Assembly: GCA_911728455.2 (NCBI GenBank)
Contig: OU452235.1
Location: 10,402,634-10,466,633 of the forward strand
Direction of reading: 5' to 3'
Length of the DNA: 64,000 nucleotides
Source of the DNA: Marthasterias glacialis
Taxonomy: Eukaryota > Echinodermata > Asteroidea > Forcipulatida > Asteriidae
Shown here: piece by piece, positions 48,501 to 58,300 of the stretch
How positions within the stretch are numbered: the stretch's first letter is position 1
How the letters are laid out: each line of letters begins with the position of its first letter
Made by a program: the position numbers and the translations under genes
The notes under the pieces: model-generated
What the model saw: only the letters and a program-made list of their open reading frames with translations
Databases searched by the model: none
Told to the model about the DNA's origin: nothing

Positions 48501-49600
48501 CCTGGTGTACCTGTGTACAAATTTCAAACTCCCAAACAGAGGGTGACAAAAAACTGCTCAAGAATCCTTCTATCAATTTGAGACTCACCTGAGGTGCGCA
48601 GTATTTACTGCTGGTTATAAGATGGTAAGATTGTGTCTGATACGATTCTTCAAAAAAGATGATTTTCGTCTAAAATGTGAGCCCTTTGTCCGTCGTTTTT
48701 AAAGCGCATTTTCGGATTTGCGCAATGCTCAAATTGCGCGCATTGTTCACAAAAAGACACCGCAAAATAGTGCGCAATTGAGAAATTGCGCATACCCTAA
48801 AAAATGCACTCCACCAGTATCGTTTCACAACATGCGGTCCATTTTGAGTATGAATGCCGATTCTAGCCAAAAATTTATCTTTTTTAAGAAATGCATGTGA
48901 CACAATAACAGCACTACCATTATTAACATGCAACATACTATACGTACCTCAGGTGACTTTCAAGTTAATGGCACTGTATTAAATGGTGTGTTTGATGGAT
49001 CTCTGTTTAATTCTATTTACTTTTAGAAACTTAAAATTTGTACACAGGCACTGCCTGGGTCAAGTTTTGATGGAACTTCACTCGGACCCTACAAACATGA
49101 CAAATGTTTAAGGCGTTGTTGGGTCCTAAACTTGGACTTGTTAACTAATAATTAATATAGTAAATATCTGATCACGATGATAATATTAATTAATAATTGC
49201 TCCATCACCCTTGTTTGAATTTTGAAATTTGTTAGGCCTATAAAAAGTATAACTTTTATTTAGAACTTGAAAAGAAAGTTGAAAGGCTGGCATATCAATT
49301 CAAACGCATCGGAGTCAGATCATGGTTAGTACTAACTAGACCCAGTAACTGGCATGACTGGGGCGCTGTACTCCGTTTATCTGTCGTAGTACTACTACTA
49401 CTAGCTAGCTAGTAGTAGTAGTAGTAGGCTAGAGTACGACAGATAGTGTCAAAATCTCAAAAACGGAGTACAGCGCCCCAGTTACTGGGTCTAGGTTAGA
49501 CCATGGAGGTATAAAAAAAACTGAATTCGTCAAGAAATAACTGAATTTTTTAGTGTACTGTACTGTGTTACTCACCTGTGGTCGGGTAAATTCTTGCCAT
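37162..49600 (-). CDS. GLT8D1: glycosyltransferase 8 domain-containing protein 1 (complete, 8 exons)
   Basis: A GT8-family, probably Golgi-resident type II membrane enzyme; the acceptor substrate of this subfamily is not well established. Exons in transcription order, all phase-matched: 49600-49576, 46590-46498, 43895-43625, 42979-42862, 39358-39170, 38251-38085, 37974-37856 and 37340-37162. Together they give 1,161 nt and 386 residues (human about 371). The start ATG is followed by MARIYPTT, and exon 2 supplies the membrane anchor VVALVIIIIVVYMLVFYL (about residues 9-26). The luminal domain contains NVVVCSDEKTLGGLIATVNS, ARFYFPRL, the metal-binding DSD at 192-194 in IFVDSDTIVQGDI, CSFNVGVFVANV, WHVRHLG, and HWNGHFKPWG at 347-356. 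The metal-binding DxD and C-terminal HxxGxxKPW motifs of GT8 enzymes are present, so the enzyme looks active. It is head to head with SPCS1, with 2.76 kb between start codons. Introns are loaded with SINEs and TIR elements. Confidence 0.95.
39754..39828 (-). mobile_element. tRNA-like SINE head in GLT8D1 intron
   Basis: On the minus strand the A box TGGTCTAGTGGTAAGA and the B box GGTTCGAATCC are perfect in type and spacing, with a T-arm GTAGG/CCTAC. The anticodon arm does not fold into 5 bp with a 7-nt loop and the acceptor stem relies on wobbles. It is therefore a tRNA-derived SINE or decayed tRNA, not a confident tRNA gene. Confidence 0.6.
40048..40729. mobile_element. inverted-repeat element carrying a nested element
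   Basis: The ends pair: CTAATTTCATAGAGCTGGTTAAC on the left with GTTAACCAACGCTATGAAATT on the right, and arms with recurring TAAGC/GCTTA words follow inward. An inner element at 40264-40659 splits it. The outer termini resemble the hairpin at 22953-23089 (ATTTCAT.GC). It lies in a GLT8D1 intron. Confidence 0.75.
40264..40659. mobile_element. nested element with TTAA flanks
   Basis: TTAA at 40264-40267 and TTAA at 40656-40659 bracket inverted ends AAGGCA and TGCCTT. TTAA flanks are the signature of piggyBac-type insertion, but assignment rests only on that. An internal hairpin CTGAGAAGCGTTACGG/CCATAACGCTTCTCAG sits at 40454-40485. There is no protein frame. Confidence 0.7.
45112..45660 (+). 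repeat. diverged tandem repeat with (GT)n tracts
   Basis: A block with CCGGGGACCTATAACAAAAG, GGGACAATAGGGTCCC and GGTCCCCAGTTGGAAA recurs at about 45112, 45378, 45487 and 45598. Two GT microsatellites (about 45340-45360 and 45538-45568) lie between copies. It is intronic in GLT8D1 (minus-strand gene). Confidence 0.7.
47721..47850 (-). mobile_element. tRNA-Lys-derived SINE, copy 1
   Basis: On the minus strand: GGATAGCTCAGTTAGTAGAG (D arm), a 7-nt anticodon loop ACCTTAA closed by TTGGT/GCCGG, and GCAGGTTCAAATCCCGC (T arm). The loop would give a CTT (lysine) anticodon, but position 33 is C instead of U and the acceptor stem does not pair, so it is a SINE head rather than a gene. A second copy lies about 210 bp away. 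Confidence 0.75.
47941..48062 (-). mobile_element. tRNA-Lys-derived SINE, copy 2
   Basis: Same head as copy 1 with more decay (minus strand GGATAGCTCAACTGGTACAG and GCAGGTTCAAATTCCGC), followed by a matching flank (CCAGCCCTAATG, TTTTGTCAATA, CTTTGTTC). The order suggests two insertions or a local duplication. Confidence 0.75.
48473..49092. mobile_element. TIR element (620 bp) in GLT8D1 intron 1
   Basis: GTAGGGTCCGAGTGAAGTCC on the left pairs with GGAACTTCACTCGGACCCTAC on the right; the pairing continues through CATCAAAAC and CTGTGTACAAATTT over about 65 bp. A second inner pair CACCTGAGGTGCGC / GTACCTCAGGTG is visible. No transposase frame is present. Confidence 0.85.
49333..49495. repeat. 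hairpin element near GLT8D1 exon 1
   Basis: CTAGACCCAGTAACTGG and GGGGCGCTGTACTCCGTTT on the left pair with AAACGGAGTACAGCGCCCC and AGTTACTGGGTCTAG on the right, around a CTAGCTAGCTAG / TAGTAGTAG centre. It lies in intron 1, 81 bp from the exon 1 donor. Confidence 0.85.
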
Positions 49601-50065
49601 TTTGTACGCCACGACATAAACAAAAACAGCACCACCACGGCACTAGCTACCGACACTGAGTAAGTACATCATTTGTAACCACATGAACCATGTAACGTCA
49701 CATGTAACAACGTTACAAACTAAAGTATTGTTAATACTGTAGCATGTACTTGGATATGAACCATGAACTCACTTTTTTGCCGCGTCAACAATACACTAGT
49801 ACTAGGTAAGGCATCTAATAATAATAATTATAGTAACATACATTAAGGTGCCACGCAGACGTACGCCGGCCCGTCGGCGACACGGCCATCTTTTAATATC
49901 CATAAACCTCGTTCCCGTTTTGGTGTTTAGCACGCGCTTCATTCACGGTCTTCGCTCGTCCCCATCAGTCATTCTTCAGTTGTCTAGAAAGACTTGTTTG
50001 ACGTGCGATTCATAGATATCTTGAATGACGGATTGGTTGTGTAAAGTACGGTGGCCCACAACTGT

Positions 50066-50285
50066 CACGGCAAAAGCAAAAGGGCCACGGCAAAAGCAAA
50101 AGCGCCACGGCAAAAGCAAAAGCGCCACGGCAAAAGCAAAAGGGCCACGGCGAAAGCAAAAGGGCCACGGCAAAAGCAAAAGCGCCACGGCAAAAGCAAA
50201 AGCGCCACGGCAAAAGCAAAAGGGTCACGGCGAAAGCAAAAGGGCCACGGCAAAAGCAAAAGCGCCACGCCAAAAGCAAAAGCGC
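50066..50285 (+). repeat. 20-bp minisatellite, about 11 units
   Basis: The unit is GGCAAAAGCAAAAGCGCCAC, with variants ending GGGCCAC and one GGGTCAC. A 20-bp period rotates frames, so Lys/Ala- or Phe/Cys-rich reading frames appear on both strands. It lies 466 bp upstream of the GLT8D1 start codon, in the spacer shared with SPCS1. Confidence 0.93.
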
Positions 50286-50394
50286 GATGTAGATATGGGT
50301 TAAAGGTCGAATTTGGTTATGGTGACCATGTGATATGACTTTGTAGTAAGCATAGAGCAAGGACCAGAAGCTATGAAAACACTAAAACACCCGG

Positions 50395-50985
50395 ACCGCC
50401 CTTGCAGAATTTCCGCCCCTTGGACTTCACTAGGGGCATTAGTTTACATGTCCAAAATAAAAAATGTTTATTTTCGGCAAAGTTGACGGACTTTTATTTA
50501 TCTTTAATAAAAATCTTAAACCCCTTGACCCCATTAGAATTGTTGGCCCTATAAACTCCAATAGGGAAATTCGTCCTGAGTCCAAACATATTAAAGTCTG
50601 AATTTCCGGTAACTTGACGGTCCGCCTTAGCTCTGAACACACTAACTTAAAACCCTATAGCGTCCGACCGGCCCCGGGGGATTCGCCCCCTGGAGCCCCA
50701 CTAGAATGTGTGTCCATATAGGCCTACTCCAAAAGGGGATTTCTCAAAACAAATATTCAACGGTTTTCAAAGCTTGAATGTCTAATATGGGTCGTAATCT
50801 AATGCTCGGCATCCGAGGGCCATTTTAAACCTTGGAATCACTCAGAAACCTCGAGCGTTTGTGAAACCTTCATGAACCCCTATAATAATATTATGTAGGT
50901 GAGTCCCATGTCGTTGGACTTTTGCTTTCATTTGGTATAATATCAGTCGGCAAATTTAGGCTTGCACCCCCCCGAGTGCTTTTGC
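50395..50985 (-). repeat. inverted copy of the 18645-19260 repeat
   Basis: Read on the minus strand, blocks run in the order of 18645-19260: GCCTAAATTTGCCGAC, GACATGGGACTCACC, TCTAGTGGGGCTCCAGGGGG and TTTGGACTCAGGACGAATTT. It fills much of the GLT8D1/SPCS1 spacer. Confidence 0.75.
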
Positions 50986-51239
50986 TGTGCCACTACGACC
51001 CTGTCGGTTTTAAACGAACGTTTAAGGCCTCTGTCACCACTCTTGTATTCCCTTATTATGAACTGAACTTGCCTTTGAAGTAGGTGTATTTTTTTTTTGC
51101 ATCGTTTTAATATAATAGCTTCCGATAAAAGTTGGAACATGTAACTTTTAACAAGCCACAAAAAAGACATGGATGCCAGAATGCAGTCTGTTATAGTGTT
51201 TATTATAGTTGTATCCTCCAATCAAATGACAAGGATCTA

Positions 51240-51425
51240 CTTGGATGTGATACCCTGTGGGTAAGTCTGACGTCATTACAGCATAAACCACGCCCACTTT
51301 ACATATCACCAGAAGCCGTTGCAAATACATTGGCCAACATTAATGGTTTACGCAAAAACTAAGGCAGGTGATTTAACACAATGTGTTGTGTAAGCACTAC
51401 ATCTTAATGATGTCCTAAATATATT
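51240..51425 (+). repeat. dispersed repeat, related to 21455-21625
   Basis: Shares GTAAGTCTGACGTCATTA, ATCACCAGAAG, TTGGCCAACATTAATGG, TTTACGCAAAAAC and ACTACATCTTAATGATGTCC with 21455-21625. Left of it, at 50995-51062, lies a single-arm fragment of the hairpin at 882-1049. Confidence 0.6.
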
Positions 51426-51849
51426 TATAGCACACCTCTCCCTGGTTCTTTATCCTGATTGGCTGAAACACGGTCGCATGGGGTGAACTAATAATATAGC
51501 CTTGTGCATGAAATCTGCACCACACGCACCGCACGCGCTTCGTTTGGGAGAAATAGTTTGCAAAGCAGGAAATCGTTTCAAACCCAAAGTGACTATTGAC
51601 TGGTAAAGAGCGCCCTCACAAAAGAACGACGGCGTCTGCGGATTGAGGAGAATCTCCGGCCAAAAATCACGATTTACTCTTCTAACCGACATTTTTGACT
51701 GAGGTAAAACACATATGGACTGGCATTATTCGGGAAATAGTGCACGTCTATGTAACCCGAGGGCCTGTGAGTGACCAGGAGAGGGTCCTATTTCCCGAGG
51801 CCGAAGTGCACTATTTCCCTCATTGCCAGTCCATATGTGTATAATATAC
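51426..51849. mobile_element. foldback element, CTCTCCCTGGTTC family, copy 2
   Basis: Begins TATAGCACACCTCTCCCTGG and ends CATATGTGTATAATA. The right hairpin is partly rearranged: ACTGGCATTATTCGGGAAAT on the left pairs with the ATTTCCCTCATTGCCAGT block on the right. It lies in the GLT8D1/SPCS1 spacer, about 510 bp upstream of the SPCS1 start codon. Confidence 0.85.
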
Positions 51850-52358
51850 ATGTGCAATGTATTATAAAAGGTATATACAGTATAGATATTAATGGAGATC
51901 AATGGTTCCTACCCTCCGGTGGTCTCCGGGCAGTGTTTTTTTTCTGCAATCCGAAGTTGCCACTTTCGTAATGACTTTCTACGGGGAATTTTAGTTTGTT
52001 TGAATCGTTTCTAAAAAAGGGAATCCTTAAAACAAATTTAGAAACAATTTTCAAGGATGGCAATTCTGAATAGCAGAAAAAATTGCCTCCGGGCAATGGG
52101 ACCGAGCGCCCCCTTTCTATCAGGCGCACTCAGACGACACTTGGTGGCGCTCTACTTTGTACACATCATACTGCATGTACTGCATTACATACTGTGCATC
52201 AAATACACAATACGGTACGGAATGTGCGTTGATGTTAACTTTACGAGTCAAATTGACGCACAACAGCTGCCTACAGTACATGAATAGCAGTTTTGGCACA
52301 TTTATGCCATCTTCTTGTGCGTTTGTTATTCTTCTGGAAGTTCTTTCTCTCGGGGAGC

Positions 52359-55300
52359 ATGGAATACATTCGGTCAATTCCAACCCACATGGTAAGAATT
52401 TGTCCAGTTTTAGCTGTGTGTACTATTCTACAGTACTCACTACTACTAGACTACTGGTAGTGGTACTGTACTACTAGACAGTACTTGAATGCTTGTAAAG
52501 TTTACAGTAAAATATTTTTCAATATTTTTGTAATCGGAAAAAAATCAAAATCAAATCCCATTATTTAGGTATACCTACAAACAATATTAATGACTGGTTT
52601 ATTAGTACTAAAGTGAACAATATCTACATCAAGTATAGTGTTAAACTTGGACTTTAATGTAAGTATTTTTAGTGTAGGTTGACTAACACTAGTTGTGATA
52701 ATCGTAACCCTCCATCCTCCTGACGACGGTCGGAGACCGTCGGGAGGATGGAGGGTTATGATTATCGCAACTAGACTAACACCAGGTTAACTACAAACCC
52801 GGGGGGGGGGGGGGGGGCATTGCTTTTTAGTGGGGGGGGGGCCCAGGGACCATGTTTTTTAATGAATTACATGTATCTCGATTTGTTTTTATGGGGGTTG
52901 GGGGCACCTGAGGGAGCACTGAGAATTTATTCATGTGCCCCCCCAGGCCACCCCGTGGCCGCTGCTGGCCAGAGAGGAAGTGTTTAATCTTAAATTTTGA
53001 AGTTTCTTATTTTTATCTTGGAAAATTGATGAAACAAACATGTAGTTTGACAGTGATTGGGAATTACATTGTACTGTATAACAAAATCTTGAACACAGGA
53101 AAACAGCTACATGTATCACTTTTATAACTTTTTGTATATAGTTTAAACTGACTTACATGTATACTACTTAATAGCACCAGGGAAAATTAAAACATACATA
53201 AGTATTGTACATGTACATATATGTACCTTGAATTTTTGACCTGTAACATGTAAGTCTTCATCAGAATATATCCTATGATGTTGTGATGGATTTGACCTCT
53301 AGACGACCTGTTTTGACATGAATGGAACAGGGTTTTAGCGTGTTGTGGCCAAGCGATCTTGCGCAACGAATTCAAGTTCTGGTGGCTTAGTCATCACAGT
53401 GTGAGTACATTGTGTTTAGCAACATTTTGGGGGCCTGAAAATCCTTTTAATTTACAGTGTACATGCTTTTGTATGTACAGTATGTAAAATACTACTATCA
53501 GTGACTAAGCCCTTGCAGCACAAACTCAGCATCCACAAAGTCAGTACATGCACTAAATACAAACTTGGCACCCAAACCAAGACAAATGATGGGGAATAGA
53601 AATTTATTCATTTTCGCAATATTACTTCGATGATTTCTACATACATGTACAACAATGTACTAGTCTGCTGTTGATTAAATGCAACATTGATACAAGTACT
53701 GTATTTAGTCAGTACTTTATACTGCGACTAGATTCCATGCAATGAAACATTTCCATATCAATTGAGAGCTTTCTTGGACTGAAATGTTTGGGGTAAGATA
53801 CTAAATCTGACTGCAGTTGTTTTCACTCATGAGTCATTAGATATAATCCAAAACAAATGCTTTTATGCTTTTAAGAAGAGTGTATTACACTTACAGGTCA
53901 TTGTGAAATTTTCAATAATAAATGTCCTCGTTAATGGTTAATTGGGCTTTTTGGGTACAGTTTTTATTCAGCATTCACATGCTCCAAAGCAGTAAATTGT
54001 AGAGAGTTGACTTAGTCCGGCTGTTAGAAGAGATCCACATTATTATGTTTTATGCACACTCTAACAATTACCCCTCACGAGAATGAGACCATTAATCAAG
54101 TCTATTAACTTTACTGCCTAGGACTTTTAAATTCACACATTGTACACTGAGAGGAAGAGTTTAGCCCTATGTAGGACTTTCCTCTGTGCTGTGCACAGAT
54201 ACAGAGTCCTAGTTATGAGGGCCTGTTTCTGGGGTGGACAATTTTCAGAGCTCCATAATTCAAATCTTACCTATACGAAGCTACTAATCTCACCGGATTA
54301 ACATTCCATGGCCACACACATTTTTTGGCGGTGGGCTTTGGATGTCAGATAGTCCTCATAAATCTGTCATTTTTGTGGAAAAATTCAGCTCTCACCGTTA
54401 AAAAGTTTCCGTTTTGTTTGTTCTTTCAAACATTCCTTCCGTGCGTACGCATACCTAGCATGTTGGCGTAGGACAGTTGCACGTACTTTGTATGTATAGT
54501 GATGTGTGGTCAGTGTACGGTGACGCGCAAACACATGAGTACTAGGTTTGCGCGATGAAGTGTGTTTAAAGTTTGCAGAAATGTTTAGCATTTGGAGCTA
54601 AATTATTTCACGAAAATGACGGATTTATGAGGAATTTCTGCCCAAAACTGTGTGGTGCTATGGAATGTTAATCCAATGTGATTAGTAACTTCTTACAGTT
54701 TAGATTGAATTATGGAGCCCTGAAGTTTTTCCGCCCAGAAATGGACCCTCATGTCCAGGACATCACTGTAGTATTTACATGTACTCCGGCGGCCGTTCGC
54801 TTGCGAGAATAAGGATTGCAATTGTTGGTGTTACCCGGTTCTGATTTGTCGGTTCCAATACCAATTAAAACCTTTTGCCGCACATTTTGTCGTCAAAATA
54901 AAAAAAATAAAAAAAGAAAGGGGAAAGACCCATCTATTTGCATCTTTTTTTTTCCCTTAAATTTTTTTTTTTTTTCAGAATCAACTGAATCATTGTCTTT
55001 TCATCTTTTCAATACGTTAATCAAATACTGCCCAATGCACGCCGTCTCTCTAACCCGTCTGTTTTGCTGTTCATGGTTTGAAGTCTCCAAGTAGAGCACT
55101 GGCAACCCAACTTGGCTATGAGCCAAATAAGGAAAACCAGCGCACTGTGATCATTAATGGTTCACATGTGGTCTTCATGTATGAGTACACTGTTATCTAA
55201 TGTACACGTATTCTTTTTAACACCGAGTTGGGGACTCCTTATCGTTGTTCTATTATTCCTTTTTCTATTGAATTACCTTGTGGGGGACAGGGTTTGACAA

Positions 55301-58300
55301 AGAAAAACCTTGTGGGGACCTTTGTTCCATTGTATAAATGTCCCCATAACGGTGTGTGTGCCTACCTATGCGTACACATGCGTGACACGTGAGTGAACGT
55401 TGTTAAGGTTGTTGAAATATTGTTGTGCGCGCTTCTTTTGTCTGACAAGTCCTCTGTCAATGAATTTATTATCCCCAAAAATCACTATTGAATGGTTTCG
55501 GAAGAACAAAAAAACTAAAGCCTTTAGCCTGAATGTGGGTCCAAAAGAACGACCCACGACAATTTCCAGATCTATGCTTGCACCTCAGAGTTTTTGCGTA
55601 ACAAACAGACAAGTTACTAACATTAATATAGATAGGAATTAGTGAAAGGACTACAGGTTAAGAAAGAGTTTAGCATACAACACAAAGGCTATACTAAGGT
55701 TTGCACTGGGTTTTACGGTATGTCTTCAATAAGGCATGGTGCATCTGTTGAATTCCTAAATAGCTACAGACCAAAGATTGTTTTATGATGTATTTAAATT
55801 CTTGACTATTTTATTTGATTCCTATGCATGTTCGGAGACCCAAACATTTTCTTCAGCATTAGTTTAAGCCGCATGAATACTGGCAGTCATGGACGACTAA
55901 TTAGTAACATGTCCTGAAACAATTGTCACATGGACTTTGAAGTCATTGTAGCTTAATGACTAAACTTACATATGTAGTATCAAAAACTTCATGTGACGTC
56001 ATCAGGTATAGAGTAACATGAGTGCAAAGCTTAATACTTAAAAAGAACAAATATATCCTGAACCTCATGACATACATGAAAACTCATACTTGTTGTGGCA
56101 TCGTCCGGCTCAAAATCCAAGTGACATTTTATTTACATTCATGATCCTATTTGACCTTTCCTTCTGCTCCAAACAGGAAGTTTAAAAAAAAGTTTAATCC
56201 AAAGTTATTCGTAGGCCTATGTACGAGAGGTCTACAGCCAGTGTGAAAATGTTTGGATGTAGTGTCTTGTGATGGACTTACATTATATAATGGTGATGAT
56301 GTCATCATGTGTTAAAGTGTCCTCCTGGTGTGCTTTCAGGTGTACCACTGTCCTGTTTTTAAATTGTACCTCAACAAAGGAATTTTGTTTTATCATATTT
56401 TAGAGTAACACAAAACAATCTGCCTAATATTAAGTCTTCATTTTGGTAGTGTTATTTTAGAGTTGTTTTTACATGAAAAAATAATAAATGAACTGAAATG
56501 AAATTTGTAACTGTATCCTGCTGGGACAAATAATAACTATTTGTTCTTGAACAGGATGGATTACTTGATTTTGATTCCTAGTGTAGTTGCAAGATTAACA
56601 AAACAATTTGGGTTGCCAATATCACCGCTTGTAGACTTGTACATAAACTGTAATAAATGTGTTGACTGTTTTGTTGTGATGCTTTTTGTAGGATTACAAG
56701 GGACAGAAACTGGCTGAGCAGCTGTTTCAAGGAATCATCATTCTGTTTGCTGTAAGTCTAAATCATTACAACAGGCTGTACATGTTGTTTGAATGTTTAA
56801 TCCTTTACTCAGTCCTCAGAGTACCTGCAATAGATCCCTGCTTGTTACTCCTCAAACCACCTGTAATCACCTTGGATTTTTAACAGGTTGTACTTTGTAT
56901 CACTATGGATTTTACAAGCTAGTGAAACTCGCCAATCATTCGTAGTTAAAGTGAGATCTCAAGATTAGGATGGTCTTAAAATAGCATCGAGTCACCACAA
57001 GAAAATATTGTTGTCACAGTGAAACCATGACTTAACCAAGTAAAGGCAACAAACATTCTCGTAGAATGTTCAAGGATTTCTTTTTCTCTTTTGAGAAAAT
57101 GTGGCTTTTGTTCACTGTGAATCTGGCAAACCTTGGCCGTAAGACATAGCAGATAATTTGCCAGGGCATACTGGAAAGAAAGCCTTTGACCATGTTTGGC
57201 AAGAGGGTCTATGTGCAATCCTGAGGAAGGGAATAGACCGATTACGTGACCCGCGTCACGTGACCTATTAGGGGTATAAAATATAAACACACACGACGTC
57301 CTCCATAGGAAAGTGCAGTACGGTACACGATGATTGTTGCATTTAGTTTATTTGATCGAGGCTTTTCTTGCTCGAAATCTGTGAAAAATACTCCAGAGTT
57401 TGTACCAGAGACCTTCGAGTGGCTGAATAAAGCCAGTAAGGACAGTTCCAGCAAGTCTTGAAAATTGTAAAAGTACCGTATAAATGTGCACGATGTGTAC
57501 AGCGCACGAAGGAACATTAGGCCAGACAACTGTGATCACCACACACTTTTCAACACAAAAATTTCAAAGTTTTGAAGCTGAAATTATCCAAAGAAATTGC
57601 TTTCCAAAACTGTGTGATTCCTTTGCCTATTTGAAATTTCGCAAGGCTAGGTATAAATGCTCACTTTTCCAATGTTCTTTACCCTTTTTTTTTACAGTGA
57701 TTTAGGCCTACATGTACATTACAAACAAAATAACAGGCGGATGGCTACATTAAAGTCATCTGATGCCGGTAGTGCACGGCTGAAAAACCTCTTTTTAGTA
57801 GAATTCAGTTAAATTATGAAACAGAGATGTGATTTAAATTAATGCCACGACATACTACTTTAAATAAAGGGGCTGATTAATTAATTTATCACTTAACAAA
57901 AGTAAAATCGACTGTTTTTGTAGTCACTCTGTGTCACGGCATATCTCTTTACACGTATTTTGCCATCAGCTGTATGGCGTTATATACATAGGAGGTCACG
58001 TGACCGCATGTCAACATTGGTCGCGCAATCGGTCTACTGTGAATGTCATTGAAGCCCTGTACAGAAGCATCTCAAAGTGCAGAGATCAGATCCGTGAATG
58101 GTTCCACACATGAGTAGAAGTTAGACAAGGCTGTGTTTTGTCTTACAACAATCTTCAACATTGAACTCATCATGACAAAAGCCCTAGAACATTTTCAGGG
58201 TTCGGTCAAGTTAGGAGGCAGAGAAATTTCCAACTTAAGATTAAAAAGAGGAAACTGCTCTGGTTTCGTTATGTGGTCAAATGGAAGGGGAGTCTGACAA

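Noticed and set aside
50010..50360. Lys/Ala-rich and Phe/Cys-rich reading frames on both strands
   Set aside because: They are products of the 20-bp minisatellite; the same motif appears in every frame.
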